Below, in pieces: positions 53,400 through 63,575 of a stretch of 64,000 nucleotides of DNA. Both the position numbers and the translations under genes were made by a program. Positions within the stretch are counted from its first letter, which is position 1, and each line of letters opens with the position of its first letter. This stretch comes from Arsenophonus sp052174495 (GTDB taxonomy: Bacteria > Pseudomonadota > Gammaproteobacteria > Enterobacterales > Enterobacteriaceae): the NCBI GenBank assembly GCA_052174495.1, contig JBQMRR010000084.1, positions 1 through 64,000 on the forward strand, in the 5' to 3' direction. The notes beneath the pieces are model-generated. The model did no database searches. It worked only from the letters and a program-made list of their open reading frames with translations, and was not told the origin of the DNA.

Positions 53400-55255
53400 G
53401 ATTCAGAGACGTTTATGATCTGAATACTATTTTGTATTATATAATATCTTGATTTTCAAGAATTATCTAAATGTCTCAAAATAATATCCTAGAAAGAGTA
53501 AACTAAGTAAAATCAGGAAGACAATATACAAAATTAGGTGTTAAATCGCTTATTTATCAACAACACTTTATTATCTTACTTCCGGGATAAGTAAGAACAG
53601 ATTGACTAAATTTTATAGATCTCTAAAGAGTACATTAGAGAGATGCGTTTAACTCTTGATTCACAATTTTCTTAACACGCAAGTATTATTCGCCACTAAT
53701 CACGATTATTTAAAGTTTTAAGTAATATGCATTTAGGTTGAGTCGATAACGCTGAATATAAACTAGATTCATGGCAATAACTGATATTATGCTTGCTATA
53801 AATTCATATCACCTAGTTCCCTATAAGTGATGATCCTAGTCTCTTTAGGGTAACCCTTAGGACGAATAAAAAAATAACCGGGATCAATAAACCTAAAGAA
53901 ATTCGGACAGGATGACATTTCTATTCTTCTGGTAAGAAGAAGAGAGGGTATTTTATTCAGATATAAATTCTCATATCAACTAAACTGCTTTTCAGTATTA
54001 ATAGCGAATAGAATAAATTTTTTGAAATACTCTGAAAGTATTAAGTGATGTAACCGTATAGCTGTTAAACAAGCACTTGACTGCAGCACTTGTCTCACTG
54101 TAGGTGACCAGGGAGACGCTACTGCTGTGCCTATACTGAATGTTTCTAGTTCCGTTTTCCTATAACTATAAGTAAAAAGTTGTAATTCATATGGCATTAA
54201 AGATACTGAGCAGTGGTTGGAATGCTAGTTTTATATTTTACCAGACCACCGTGAGTAGCAAAATATTTTTTTTACTATTCCTATCTCCTTTAGCCTATTT
54301 CAACAATAACTAGCCACCACCCGTACTATGTTGCATTTGAATACGTAAACAGGATATTGAAATTGGTATCTTCTATGCTTTTTACACTTATGTTCAATAA
54401 CTCAATGGACATCCCCATATTATCTCTCCATCACTAGTGATCTAGCTAGATATTAAATATTCTGCTATATGGCATGAGCAGTGTTCTTTAAAAAGTAGTC
54501 GAAGAAATCTGATAAGACATTAACATTCGACTCCTATGTTACAATTATGACTTAATAAATTATAGTGTCTTATTATTGTTGTGCATATATCCGCGTACCA
54601 GAGAAAAAGTGATAACGTTACCTGAAGACATAATACAGGTGTTACTGGAAAAAGTGCATTTTATTAAAAATGTAAAATGAACGTGGCATAGCATTAAATG
54701 CTTCTATTGTGTTACGTTATTAAACGCCAATATTGCCACTCAACTGTGGCATTACTAAGAGGGAACTGATTGTATGTCATTATAATGATATCTGACTGAA
54801 AAAGTAGTATTAGCAGCAACCCATTCTTATGCAGAAGAGATGATTTATCGGTATATTAGCTATATTTTTGCGAGGTATTTTAAGATGCTGTGTTACTATG
54901 ATTTCTTATTAAATTGTAAACAAGGTAGACTATTACCGAAGGTGTATAAGGCGCTAAAATAACGATTCATAAAAAATTAGAAAATCAGAGTATTAATAGT
55001 TCTCATAAAAGAATTCCTGTGCACGTATTCATACAAAATGTCATTCTCTGTGGCATTAAGCCGCTTTTATCGATGGTTAGGTTAGCAACCAGACAATGGA
55101 ATTATTAATAAAAATGCATAAAATAGGAAAATAATAGTTATTAAGCCAAGCTTAAGGTTAATTTTCTAAAATTAGAGCGCATTAGATCAAAGAATATATA
55201 CACTCCAATAAAATCTTAAGTTGTAATAAACCTACAGTAAACTATCCTATTTGCT
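53400..55255 (+). mobile_element. IS91-family element, longest copy, dead
   Basis: Plus-strand blocks: LLNKHLTAALVSLGVTRE-like reading near 54065-54120 (family ..ML.CGT..LGV.RY), IEIGIFYAFYTYVQ*LNGHPHI near 54365-54425 (IGIFCALHTYGR.LN.HPHI), YAEEMIYRYISYIFARYFKML near 54825-54895 (EEMI..VI.HIPERHFKMV) and GRLLPKVYKALK near 54925-54960. The 5' 500 bases align with 40730-41230. Downstream, up to about 55250, it shares sequence with 11180-11430, including a worn form of the hairpin at 11386. Many stops. Confidence 0.72.
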
Positions 55256-55259
55256 TTTA

Positions 55260-55875
55260 GCAGAAGGCTGGCTATTGCTCTTCATTTAGAAAACAATTTA
55301 ATTTCTGATCATCAAGGTTAAGGCAGTGTCAAATGCTAGACACTTTTTGCGTGATCTTAACTAAGGTTGTTTCAATCCTATGGTTATCCATCAGGTACTT
55401 ACAGAGAATATCAAAGAATTTATATAACGCCTTTTTGATCTGAGAGGCGTTCAACCACTAAAAATATTAATTCAATCGTTTATGTATAGAGCTTGATATA
55501 GAACATCAACATATTCTGCCGCTGCATCCTCAAATAAATGATATAGTCTAGCGATTCAATGGGTGTTATAGTAGATAAACTGTGAATTCATTATTTTAAA
55601 TTCTAGTCAAGAATTTAAGATCACTCTTTATTAATATATTTTGCTATACAATCAGGAATTACCAGAATTACTATTAGATAGTAAAACTACATTGCAGTTT
55701 ATTAAAGATTGGTTCAAGGTTAAACTTAAATTATTTAAAGTATACTATTTTCGGGATGCGACAGATAGTTTAGTTTTCTATATCAAGCTCTACATACAAA
55801 TGAGCGAATTCATATTTTTAATGACTGAACATTTTGTAGATCAAAAAACGGTATGTAACTCTTTTTTAAAGTTAT
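55260..55875 (+). mobile_element. IS481-family element, 5' truncated
   Basis: Plus-strand SNARHFLRDLN*GCFNPMVIHQVLTENIKEF (55333-55430, read in parts; family A..FL..L...CPF.I..VLTDNGKEFTD) begins in the catalytic core. The open frame from 55641 gives LYNQELPELLLDSKTTLQFIKDWFKVKLKLF (family LYNHHLPQSAL.SKTPIQALKDWY..P.LF). The N-terminal half is missing; it abuts the IS91 remnant. The IS256 remnant follows at once. Confidence 0.75.
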
Positions 55876-55879
55876 GCTA

Positions 55880-57215
55880 ATGTTTAGCATATAGATTTTA
55901 AAGATGCTGTCTATCCTGTTGATCAATTTCATGGATAATTTTAACAATCTAAAGTATCCACCAAATCAGATATTACCTTCGATCCCTTTCATAAACTCAT
56001 CCATAATACTGCTCGGTAGCTCATAAGGTACCGCTATTGAAAAAGAGCTATAAACTATCTTAGACAACATGCTGAATTTCGCACATTATCTATGAATTGT
56101 TATCTGTTATTCGTAATGGTTATTTGCTACAGCTAACCATATAGATTGCTATTCTTGATGTTGAGATTAAAGTAGCTAAGGTTAGAAATTGTAGCACCAA
56201 CGTAATATCTTTTTTAAAGCTCCTTGCGTCGCCTTATCGAAAGCGTGCAAAAACTTTAAATAGTTTCTACCATAGTTACCAACGAAAGTATCTCCATCAT
56301 CGGTGATTTTCATAAATCTCTTTTGGCGATTCTCTATTTGTTAAAAAAGCACATTCTCTCCCTTCAATAGCATTAGCAGACTAAAATAGCAATAGCTTAA
56401 AGATCCCATGAAATGGTATTTTGCTTCATTTAAGCTATGCTATCTTTATTTTCGGGACGATGATATATAATCGTTTTATCAAGTAGGTGATCACCTTTGT
56501 CTGTTTTATTATTGATATCACTGCATAGATGGTAAGAAGTTTGTTGGGCTAGCCGATGCTTATCAAGAATTAGAAGGCAAACTAGGCCAAACTTATCAAT
56601 GATATCTAAGCGCGTAGCTTAATCGTATCTATCAGGCTTGTTATCAAAAACTTAGTTTCCTTGGTTTTTGGAATGTAATAGCAGAGATCTTTTCTAGATA
56701 TGTAGGATCAACACTGTTGGGTATCGAAATAACTCATGCGTTACCTTGGCTCCCTAAAAGATATGTAACTAAAAATTAAGGGTAATCTTGGGGAATATTT
56801 GGGCAGTAGAGAATCGTAATGCCACTGATTAAGCCCTTGTGTTTTATTGGTAATGGGTTTCAGCAAATATCCTGCAGCGATGAAGAAGGTGGAGAAAAGA
56901 GCAATAAGAACGGTGGCATTTTATGCTTTTCATTAGCGCACTAGGGATCATAAGAGCGACAATTTTGATTAAATTAAATTTTTGCGACAATATGAAACTA
57001 CGAAGCCGACGTGCAAAGTACTATGGCTAGAGAAAACAACCTTTCAATACTATTTAAGATGCGTCCGTCTCCTCCTCAGAAAGCTGTAACCTAGACTAAG
57101 GGGATTTTAGCTACTGATAATCTAGTGTTAAACAACATCTAATTTAAGGATGGAAACACATTTACAAGTTTTAGAGTAAAATGTAGCCTGACGACCGGCA
57201 TATAATAAATTTATT
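55880..57215 (+). mobile_element. IS256-family element, near full length, dead
   Basis: Plus-strand blocks: VIRNGYLLQLT near 56110 (family VIRNGYLPERT), DVEIKVAK, SLKIP*NGILLHLSYAIF near 56400-56450 (SLRDLS..RYVYFWADGIY), LLG*PMLIKN near 56540, FSKYPAAMKKVEKRAIRTVAFYAFH* near 56865-56930 (KYPKAMECLEKDKD.LLAFYDFPAEHW) and LSRENNLSILFKM near 57030-57065. Ends in the shared right end. All frames are broken. Confidence 0.75.
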
Positions 57216-57270
57216 AATAACTCAGTTAATATCTTAAAATTACTGCTGCATTGAGAAAAACCATAAAATA

Positions 57271-59283
57271 TTAATGATCTTCTAATAACATCATTAATTC
57301 ATTCTCATTAATAATTTTTATTCCTAACTCATTTGCTTTTTTCAATTTAGAACTAACAGTTTTACCAGCGATCACCAGATTTGTTTTTTTAGAAACACTG
57401 CCCGTTACCTTTGCGCCAAGTAATATTAATTTAGCTTTAAGCTCATTACGTGTTAAGTAATTTAATGTACCGGTTAAAACTAGCGTTTTACCGGTAAATG
57501 GACTATTCGTTTTCTTAGTCACTATCGTCGGCCAACTAATATCAATTTCATTTACTAGTTCATTAATCATATTACAATTATATTGTTCGTGAAAAAAATT
57601 TATAACATGCTTAGCAACTGTTTCGCCAACACCAGGTACCATTTTTAGAGATTTCATATCTGTTACCATGAGTGAAGTTAACGTCACATAATGTATCGCT
57701 AAATTTCTAGCTATTACTTCACCAACCTCTCTAATACCTAACGCATAAATAAAACGAGCTAATGTAGTTCGTTTTGATTTATTAAGCGTATTAATTAGAT
57801 TTTGCGCAGATTTTAGACCTATATGCTCTAATTTAGCTAAAATATTAATATTTAAATGGTAAAGATCAGCTGCTGTCGTTACATATTTTTTATCAACCAA
57901 TTGATCAATAATTTTACTTCCCATCCCCTTAATATTCATTGCTCGGCATGAAACAAAGTGCTTCAAGGCGCCTTTACGTTGTTCGGCACAAGTCAAACCG
58001 CCAGTACAACGGATCACCGTCTCACCTTCAATACGTTCAATCGTTGAACCGCAAGCAGGACAGTGAACAGGAAACCGAATTTTTTGGCTATTAGGAGAAC
58101 GTCTTTCAGTAAGAACATTAATAATCTGTGGGATCACATCACCCGATCTACGAATAATAACGGTATCTCCAATACGTATCCCTAAACGTTCTATCTCATT
58201 AGCATTATGCAATGTTGCATTGCTTATAGTGACGCCTGCAACCTGAACAGGCTCTAATCGGGCAACCGGTGTAATAACGCCGGTACGTCCCACCTGAAAT
58301 TCAACATCATGTAATAAAGTAATTTGTTCTTGAGCAGGAAATTTAAATGCCGTAGCCCAACGAGGAGCTCGAGCAACAAAACCTAGCTCTTCTTGCAGCG
58401 ACAATAGATCTACTTTAACAACGACACCATCAATATCAAAGCCTAAACTTAAACGCTGATGCTTAACTTGATGATAATAATCTAAAACTTGTTGGCTATT
58501 TTTGCAAAGTGCGATCTTATCACTAACAGGTAATCCCCATTTTTTAAACTGTATTAGACATTTATATTGGCTAGGAGGCAATTTTCCTCCAGCTAATAAG
58601 CCGAAACCATAACAAAAAAAGGTTAATGGCCTTTTCGCTGTAATACAAGGATCAAGCTGACGTAATGAACCGGCTGCGGCGTTACGTGGATTAGAAAAAA
58701 TTTTACCATCATTACGCCGAGCTTCTTCATTTAATTTTTTAAAACCTCGATGAGTCATAAAAACTTCACCGCGAATTTCGATACGCGCAGGAATATTATC
58801 GCTAATTAAACGAAGCGGAATTGCTCGAATAGTACGAATATTAGTCGTAATATTTTCACCTGTTGTACCATCACCACGTGTTGCTGCCTGAACTAGTTTA
58901 CCTTGTTCATATAACAAGGTAACTGCCAAACCATCTAATTTAAGCTCGCAACAAAATGTTAATGGAGTATTTTTTTTTAAACGATCATGTACTCGTTTAT
59001 CAAATGCTAAATAACTCTCTTCATCAAAAACGTTATCTAATGATAGCATCGGTATTTTATGATGCACTTGCTTAAAAGTCTTTAATGGCGGAGCACCAAC
59101 ACGTTGTGTTGGTGAATCACCAGTAATCCATTCTGGATGATCAGCCTCTATTTTTTTTAATTCCTGCATCATTCGATCATATTCTGCATCAGATATTTTC
59201 GGGGTATTTAATACATGATAAAAATATTCATGATCATGTAATTGCTGTTTGAGTCGTGCAAGATAATTTTGTTGCTTTTTCAT
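57271..59283 (-). CDS. ligA: NAD+-dependent DNA ligase
   Basis: LigA seals nicks in replication and repair, using NAD+. The 670 residues match E. coli LigA (671). Domain Ia with HDHEYFYHV; adenylation domain with Lys115 in CELKLDGLAV; OB fold after about residue 320 (GRTGVITPVARLEPV); zinc finger CPACG...C...C (residues about 408-432); helix-hairpin-helix repeats (about 440-580, for example VPGVGETVAKHV); BRCT domain at the C-terminus (FTGKTLVLTGTLNYLTRNEL). ATG is used without a clear ribosome site. zipA ends 66 bases upstream on the same strand, the enterobacterial order. Confidence 0.98.
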   Translation of the reverse strand: MKKQQNYLARLKQQLHDHEYFYHVLNTPKISDAEYDRMMQELKKIEADHPEWITGDSPTQRVGAPPLKTFKQVHHKIPMLSLDNVFDEESYLAFDKRVHDRLKKNTPLTFCCELKLDGLAVTLLYEQGKLVQAATRGDGTTGENITTNIRTIRAIPLRLISDNIPARIEIRGEVFMTHRGFKKLNEEARRNDGKIFSNPRNAAAGSLRQLDPCITAKRPLTFFCYGFGLLAGGKLPPSQYKCLIQFKKWGLPVSDKIALCKNSQQVLDYYHQVKHQRLSLGFDIDGVVVKVDLLSLQEELGFVARAPRWATAFKFPAQEQITLLHDVEFQVGRTGVITPVARLEPVQVAGVTISNATLHNANEIERLGIRIGDTVIIRRSGDVIPQIINVLTERRSPNSQKIRFPVHCPACGSTIERIEGETVIRCTGGLTCAEQRKGALKHFVSCRAMNIKGMGSKIIDQLVDKKYVTTAADLYHLNINILAKLEHIGLKSAQNLINTLNKSKRTTLARFIYALGIREVGEVIARNLAIHYVTLTSLMVTDMKSLKMVPGVGETVAKHVINFFHEQYNCNMINELVNEIDISWPTIVTKKTNSPFTGKTLVLTGTLNYLTRNELKAKLILLGAKVTGSVSKKTNLVIAGKTVSSKLKKANELGIKIINENELMMLLEDH

Positions 59284-59349
59284 TATTCACTATTTTATTA
59301 AAAATAAAGCCTTCGCTATCATAGCGGTCGATTACTAATTATCTAATAT

Positions 59350-60294
59350 TTAAATTAATGTTTTTCTAATTCGGCTATGATATTCTTTTATCATTTGAGG
59401 TGTTAGCATTTTGCGATGTTCATCAAGTACGACACCACCAACATCATCGGCAATACGTTGTGCTGCTTGCAACATCAATTTGAAATTTTGTGCTGAGTTA
59501 CCATACGAAGGTAAGATCATAAATATAGATATACCCGGTGTGCTGAAAACAGACATAGCCTCTGGCTCAAAAGAACCTGGTTTTACCATATTAACTAAGC
59601 TAAATAAAATCTTCTCAGAATCAAAAGGATCAACATAACGATGAAATATCTCTCTTTTACCAAACTGAAAACCCGATTGAAAAATACTTTGTAACAATAA
59701 AGTACCGCCTAAAACTTTACCTTGCAGTGCCGCAACATGCAAAACAATAACAATATCCTTTTTATTAGCTTCATCAGCTAAATTACTTTGTTGTTTTTCA
59801 CTATTAGGATGTTTATGGTCACAAATAACTTGTTGGCTGCTTTGTGCTATATTTGTTACAAAAGATGTTTCTCTTTCTTCACTATTAATTAAATTTAACA
59901 TAGGATCAGAAATTTCAAGTTCAAGCTGCTTAATCTGAACACTTTTTTTTTGTTTAGAACGAAATCTAATTTCTACTTCAGTTTTAGCTAAAAAAAGATG
60001 ATCGTTAGGTGTTTTAACTACATTAGATGATTTAGACTTTTGAGAGGCAAATTGTTTATTTGTCTTCTTATTAGTTACTTCAGATCCTGATTGTTGTGCA
60101 TTCATTACTTTATTGACAATAGGTGGATCGCCTGTGTTCTCATGAGCATTCTGATTATGTTGCTTACAGCTCTTCATGGGCCGATCTTTAAATAGCTTCG
60201 AACTCTCTTTACGACTTGTCCAAAACCCATATAACAGTAAAGTTATTATTGCTACTGTACAAACGATCACTAATATTGGACGCAAATCCTGCAT
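59350..60294 (-). CDS. zipA: Cell division protein ZipA
   Basis: ZipA is an essential inner-membrane protein of the proto-ring; it binds the FtsZ C-terminus. The product has 314 residues (E. coli 328). The N-terminal membrane helix (about 6-23, LVIVCTVAIITLLLYGFWTS) matches closely. The linker (about 30-180) is Lys/Asn/Ser/Gln-rich rather than the Pro/Gln-rich linker of E. coli, as expected from AT pressure on an unstructured region. The C-terminal FtsZ-binding domain is well kept: IVLHVAALQG, LLLQSIFQSGFQFG, FSLVNMVKPGSFEPE, GISIFMILPSYG, RIADDVGGVVLDEHRKMLTPQ. It is divergent from cysZ, with a shared 216-bp promoter region. Confidence 0.95.
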   Translation of the reverse strand: MQDLRPILVIVCTVAIITLLLYGFWTSRKESSKLFKDRPMKSCKQHNQNAHENTGDPPIVNKVMNAQQSGSEVTNKKTNKQFASQKSKSSNVVKTPNDHLFLAKTEVEIRFRSKQKKSVQIKQLELEISDPMLNLINSEERETSFVTNIAQSSQQVICDHKHPNSEKQQSNLADEANKKDIVIVLHVAALQGKVLGGTLLLQSIFQSGFQFGKREIFHRYVDPFDSEKILFSLVNMVKPGSFEPEAMSVFSTPGISIFMILPSYGNSAQNFKLMLQAAQRIADDVGGVVLDEHRKMLTPQMIKEYHSRIRKTLI

Positions 60295-60510
60295 CGTTCT
60301 ATCTCTGTTGTTTGAAAATAATTGCCACTATGGCGGTATCATTATATTAAGAGTATTTAGGAATAACGTTAAGTGCAACCCTCTACATAATTTTCTTATA
60401 AAAAGTTAAATATTTATTATTTTTTCGCTGTTTTAACCAAAAAAATACTAGCCAGCTAAAAATCCTATCTATATCATACAAGATTAAATTTTAAGGAGAT
60501 CATATAAAAT
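60295..60510. promoter_or_regulatory. Divergent zipA / cysZ promoter region
   Basis: A 216-bp gap between two divergent starts, as in other enterobacteria. It must contain both promoters. On the cysZ side AAGGAG lies 11 bases before ATG. The AT-rich background makes any specific -35/-10 choice unsafe, and I see no secure CysB site. Confidence 0.4.
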
Positions 60511-61272
60511 ATGATTAATTCAATAAAATCACTAAAAACTGCGAATGGTTTCTATTATTTTTTTCAAGGATGCCAGCTAGTTACTCGCCTAAATATAAGG
60601 CGTTTTATTATTTTACCTCTATTAGCAAATATTATTTTACTCAGTAGTGCCTTTTGGTGGCTTTATAGTAAATTAGGTGACTGGATTCAAACATTACTTT
60701 CTTATTTTTCTAGTTGGATGCACTGGTTAAGTTATCTAATATGGCCTGTTTTGGTGATCTCTATTTTACTTGTATTTAGCTACTTCTTTAGTACCATCGC
60801 TAATTTTATTGCTTCTCCTTTTAATGGCTGGTTAGCAGAAAAATTGGAAGCCGAATTAATGGGAACACCAACAGCAGATACCAGTTTTTCAGCATTTATT
60901 GTAGACATACCGCGAATCTTAGTGCGGGAAGCAACTAAATTATATTACTATTTTACTCGTCTTATTCCGTTGTTTATCTTATTTTTTATTCCAGGTATTG
61001 GTCAAACAATCGCACCAATTTTATGGTTTTTATTTGGTGCCTGGATGATGACAATTCAATATTGTGATTATCCTTTTGATAATCATAAAGTAAAATTTAA
61101 TGAAATGAAGTTAGCGCTTGCTAATAATCGAACAATCAGTATCCAGTTTGGAGCATTAGTCAATTTACTAACAATGATCCCGATTATAAATTTAGTTATT
61201 ATGCCTGTTGCAATCTGTGGTGCAACAGCAATGTGGGTTGATCTTTATCGTTTTCGATATGGCAACCATTAA
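60511..61272 (+). CDS. cysZ: Sulfate transporter CysZ
   Basis: CysZ is an inner-membrane protein that mediates sulfate uptake for cysteine synthesis. The product has 253 residues, the E. coli length. It starts GFYYFFQGCQLVTRLNIRRF, followed by hydrophobic helices at about 30-50 (FIILPLLANIILLSSAFWW), 72-98, 140-175 (FILFFIPGIGQTIAPILWFL) and 205-235; WMMTIQYCDYPFDNHKV is a conserved cytosolic block. AAGGAG precedes ATG. cysK, normally next on the same strand, is split and dead, and cysE elsewhere in the window is dead too, so the sulfate taken up cannot become cysteine through genes seen here. Confidence 0.95.
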   Translation: MINSIKSLKTANGFYYFFQGCQLVTRLNIRRFIILPLLANIILLSSAFWWLYSKLGDWIQTLLSYFSSWMHWLSYLIWPVLVISILLVFSYFFSTIANFIASPFNGWLAEKLEAELMGTPTADTSFSAFIVDIPRILVREATKLYYYFTRLIPLFILFFIPGIGQTIAPILWFLFGAWMMTIQYCDYPFDNHKVKFNEMKLALANNRTISIQFGALVNLLTMIPIINLVIMPVAICGATAMWVDLYRFRYGNH

Positions 61273-61439
61273 CAGAAATTCTGAGGTTAACTAAAATTTT
61301 TTAGCACTAACTTCAGCTATTCTAAGATATTAATAATAATTAAAAATAATTGTGGCATATTTGATGTTGATAACCACAATCAAAATAAAATAAGCTTAAT
61401 TATTTGCTTTCATATTATTATATGATCTATTCGCGCAAT

Positions 61440-61508
61440 CCTATTTATACCAATAGGACTAAGGAACAATTTCGAGGAAATATTATAATGATTAGGCATC
61501 TTTTTACT
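61440..61508 (+). pseudogene. cysK: cysK (cysteine synthase A) remnant, N-terminal tip
   Basis: After cysZ, GAGGAAATATTATAATGATT reads as NIIMIRHLFTKE, aligning loosely with the start of CysK (DNSLTIGHTPLVRL). It ends where the IS481 element begins. The reading depends on the much clearer continuation beyond the element at 63576. Confidence 0.4.
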
Positions 61509-63575
61509 AAAGAATAGAATGGTTTTTTTTGAATAATTTAGGTTTAGTTTTTAACTAACCTTTACAGATTGCACTGGAGTTTTACTACCAAATACACTGA
61601 TTAGATAGTTCCTAACTATCTAGCCAAACATATTGATGCAAATGTGATCTCAAACTCTTGATCAGAATTGAAATGATAGCTTTAAGCTACTATATATGTA
61701 CCTATTAAATCACTTGATCAATCATTTTTTTGAAAATGCCTCAGCGAGCTAAGTCAGTTTTTATACTAAGCTATGTATAAAAACAGTTGAATTCTTGTTT
61801 TCTAGTAATTAAATATTTTTATAGACTGAAAGGTAGTCTGTAAATTCTTTCCTATTATCTATTAAGTATGATGGATATTCATAGACTGTTCGATTAAGAT
61901 GACATGAGAAGTATTGAGAATTGGGCGTAATTTTAGACTTGTAAAGGCATATAAAAACCTATTAAGTATCGTGATCTATAGATAGAAAAAGATAACATCG
62001 TAAAATTTTGTTTAGAATTTGCAGAAAACATTTTGCACTAGCTGTAGATAAACAAGCTCGTAACTTTTAAGCACTTTATGTTTGAGCTTAGATTTCTTTT
62101 TTCCTGCTTTATTTCATGCAAATCTTTACCTCTATTCTGCGCAAACAGAGATTTAGATCAGATCAAGATATAACAGGATTTAAGAATTCACGTATGACGA
62201 CTGCTAGCAGATCATCGAGAGGAGAAAAACGTTTTTCGTAAGAAAACTACTATGACTTCTTGAGCGGGCAACAGCGTCATCAGCAAATAATTGGAAATAT
62301 AATTATAATCATCAGTGTATTTTAAAAAAAGGTTATTAGTAGAAATCTATTTATTATGTAAAGGATTTTTACTACAGCGGTTCCCATAAAAAAGCGAACA
62401 ATCATACAGATTAAATAAACTATTTCCTTACTCCATGCTAATATAAGGCTGCATATCATTAGTGTTAGCTCAGCAATAATTTGTTGGATGATGTTAATTC
62501 ATACATTCAAGCAACTCATTTTGCTTTATTCTACTCATATTATTACAGTGAATATGTTAATTACTGCAGATCATTCATTATGGTTATAGATATATCATTG
62601 GAAAATTCTGATTACAAAAAAGATTTAACAAAATTATTAAAAGTCCTCTGGCAAAAACTACATTGCAAGAATAAATGCTTTATTTATCTGTGGTGTATGT
62701 TAAATAGTTTAACTTTACGGGAGTAAACAAAACAAACAGACATTTATAAAAAACGTTTATATGGTGTCACTGTTTCCTCTCTTCAGCAGAGAAAGTTAAT
62801 ATAAATGCACTAAGTGATATTGTTAAAATGAATGGAAATATTTTTCCTTGAATCTTTTAAATGGAAGCACCATATCTCAATATAGAAAAAGTAGAAATGA
62901 GGGTGTGGAAAAAGATAAAAAGAACAAATCATGTTTTAAATCCTCTGAGATCAATAAGTTCAGATAAGCAATTAAACTTTTGAAAAGTTTAATGCATAGA
63001 ATGTCTTGGTTGTTTTCTTGAGCTGATCCTCTATAAGAATTCATCCTTTATTCGGATGGAGTTAAATGGTATGTAACCTTTACTAGCGAGCATGAAATTG
63101 GTTACAATCATCTAATAAGGATGAATGATTACAAAGTTATTAGTAAGAAAATTTTATATTAAAATATAAATTATACAATCCTATTGAAAGGGATAGCTGA
63201 ATAGATTTTCATAGATAGGAGTCTTTATTTACTAAATTAGTTGACCTGTAGTAATTTGTTTGAAATCTCAACAATTAAGATATAGAGATAGTTATAAATT
63301 GTTCTATGAGCAAAGCGCGAGCTTTATTAATATAGATGATATCAATATCATCTTGTTTTTGCCCTTACCAGAGAGTTTGGACATACCATAACGTTTACTA
63401 AAAGTGGAGGCAAGTTCTTTTATACTGGTTGAAAGAGAATCTTTGATTTTATCTGTTCTAGTTTCCTGATGATGAAGATAATTCATCATTATATTTCTCA
63501 ATATATTCCTTAGAGCCATATTGCTATGAATATGGCTGTATGATGAGGATCTAGATAATAATCCAGGACCAAAGA
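61508..63575 (-). mobile_element. IS481-family element inside cysK, itself split
   Basis: Two minus-strand pieces, 63575-63335 and 62317-61508, make up one degenerate IS481 element. The 5' piece has the left end (TCCTGGATTATTATCTAGA) and an open frame (63519-63304) with LHHQETRTDKIKDSLSTS and STFSKRYGMSKLSG (family N-terminal helix-turn-helix). The 3' piece contains SPLDDLLA near 62215-62245 (family DDLLAVVREF) and ends in the shared T-rich run near 61515. cysK sequence flanks both sides. Confidence 0.7.
62318..63334 (+). mobile_element. IS1595-family element inside the IS481 element
   Basis: About 1.02 kb. The frame 62481-62726 is the best kept piece: LDDVNSYIQATHFALFYSYYYSEYV (in part) and LKVLWQKLHCKNKCFIYLWCMLNSLTLRE* (family LARLR.K.KW..Y.QCMLNSLTLRE). 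A decayed catalytic part and KKILY*NINYTILLKG near 63150-63200 follow. Ends are worn. It lies in the opposite orientation to its IS481 host, unlike the copy at 5.4 kb. Confidence 0.7.

Noticed and set aside
55641..55880. Open frame of 79 codons on the plus strand as a gene
   Set aside because: It matches the C-terminal end of IS481 transposases and has no start context; it is part of the remnant.
62481..62726. Open frame of 81 codons as a small gene
   Set aside because: It reads as the region before the catalytic domain of an IS1595 transposase (CMLNSLTLRE).
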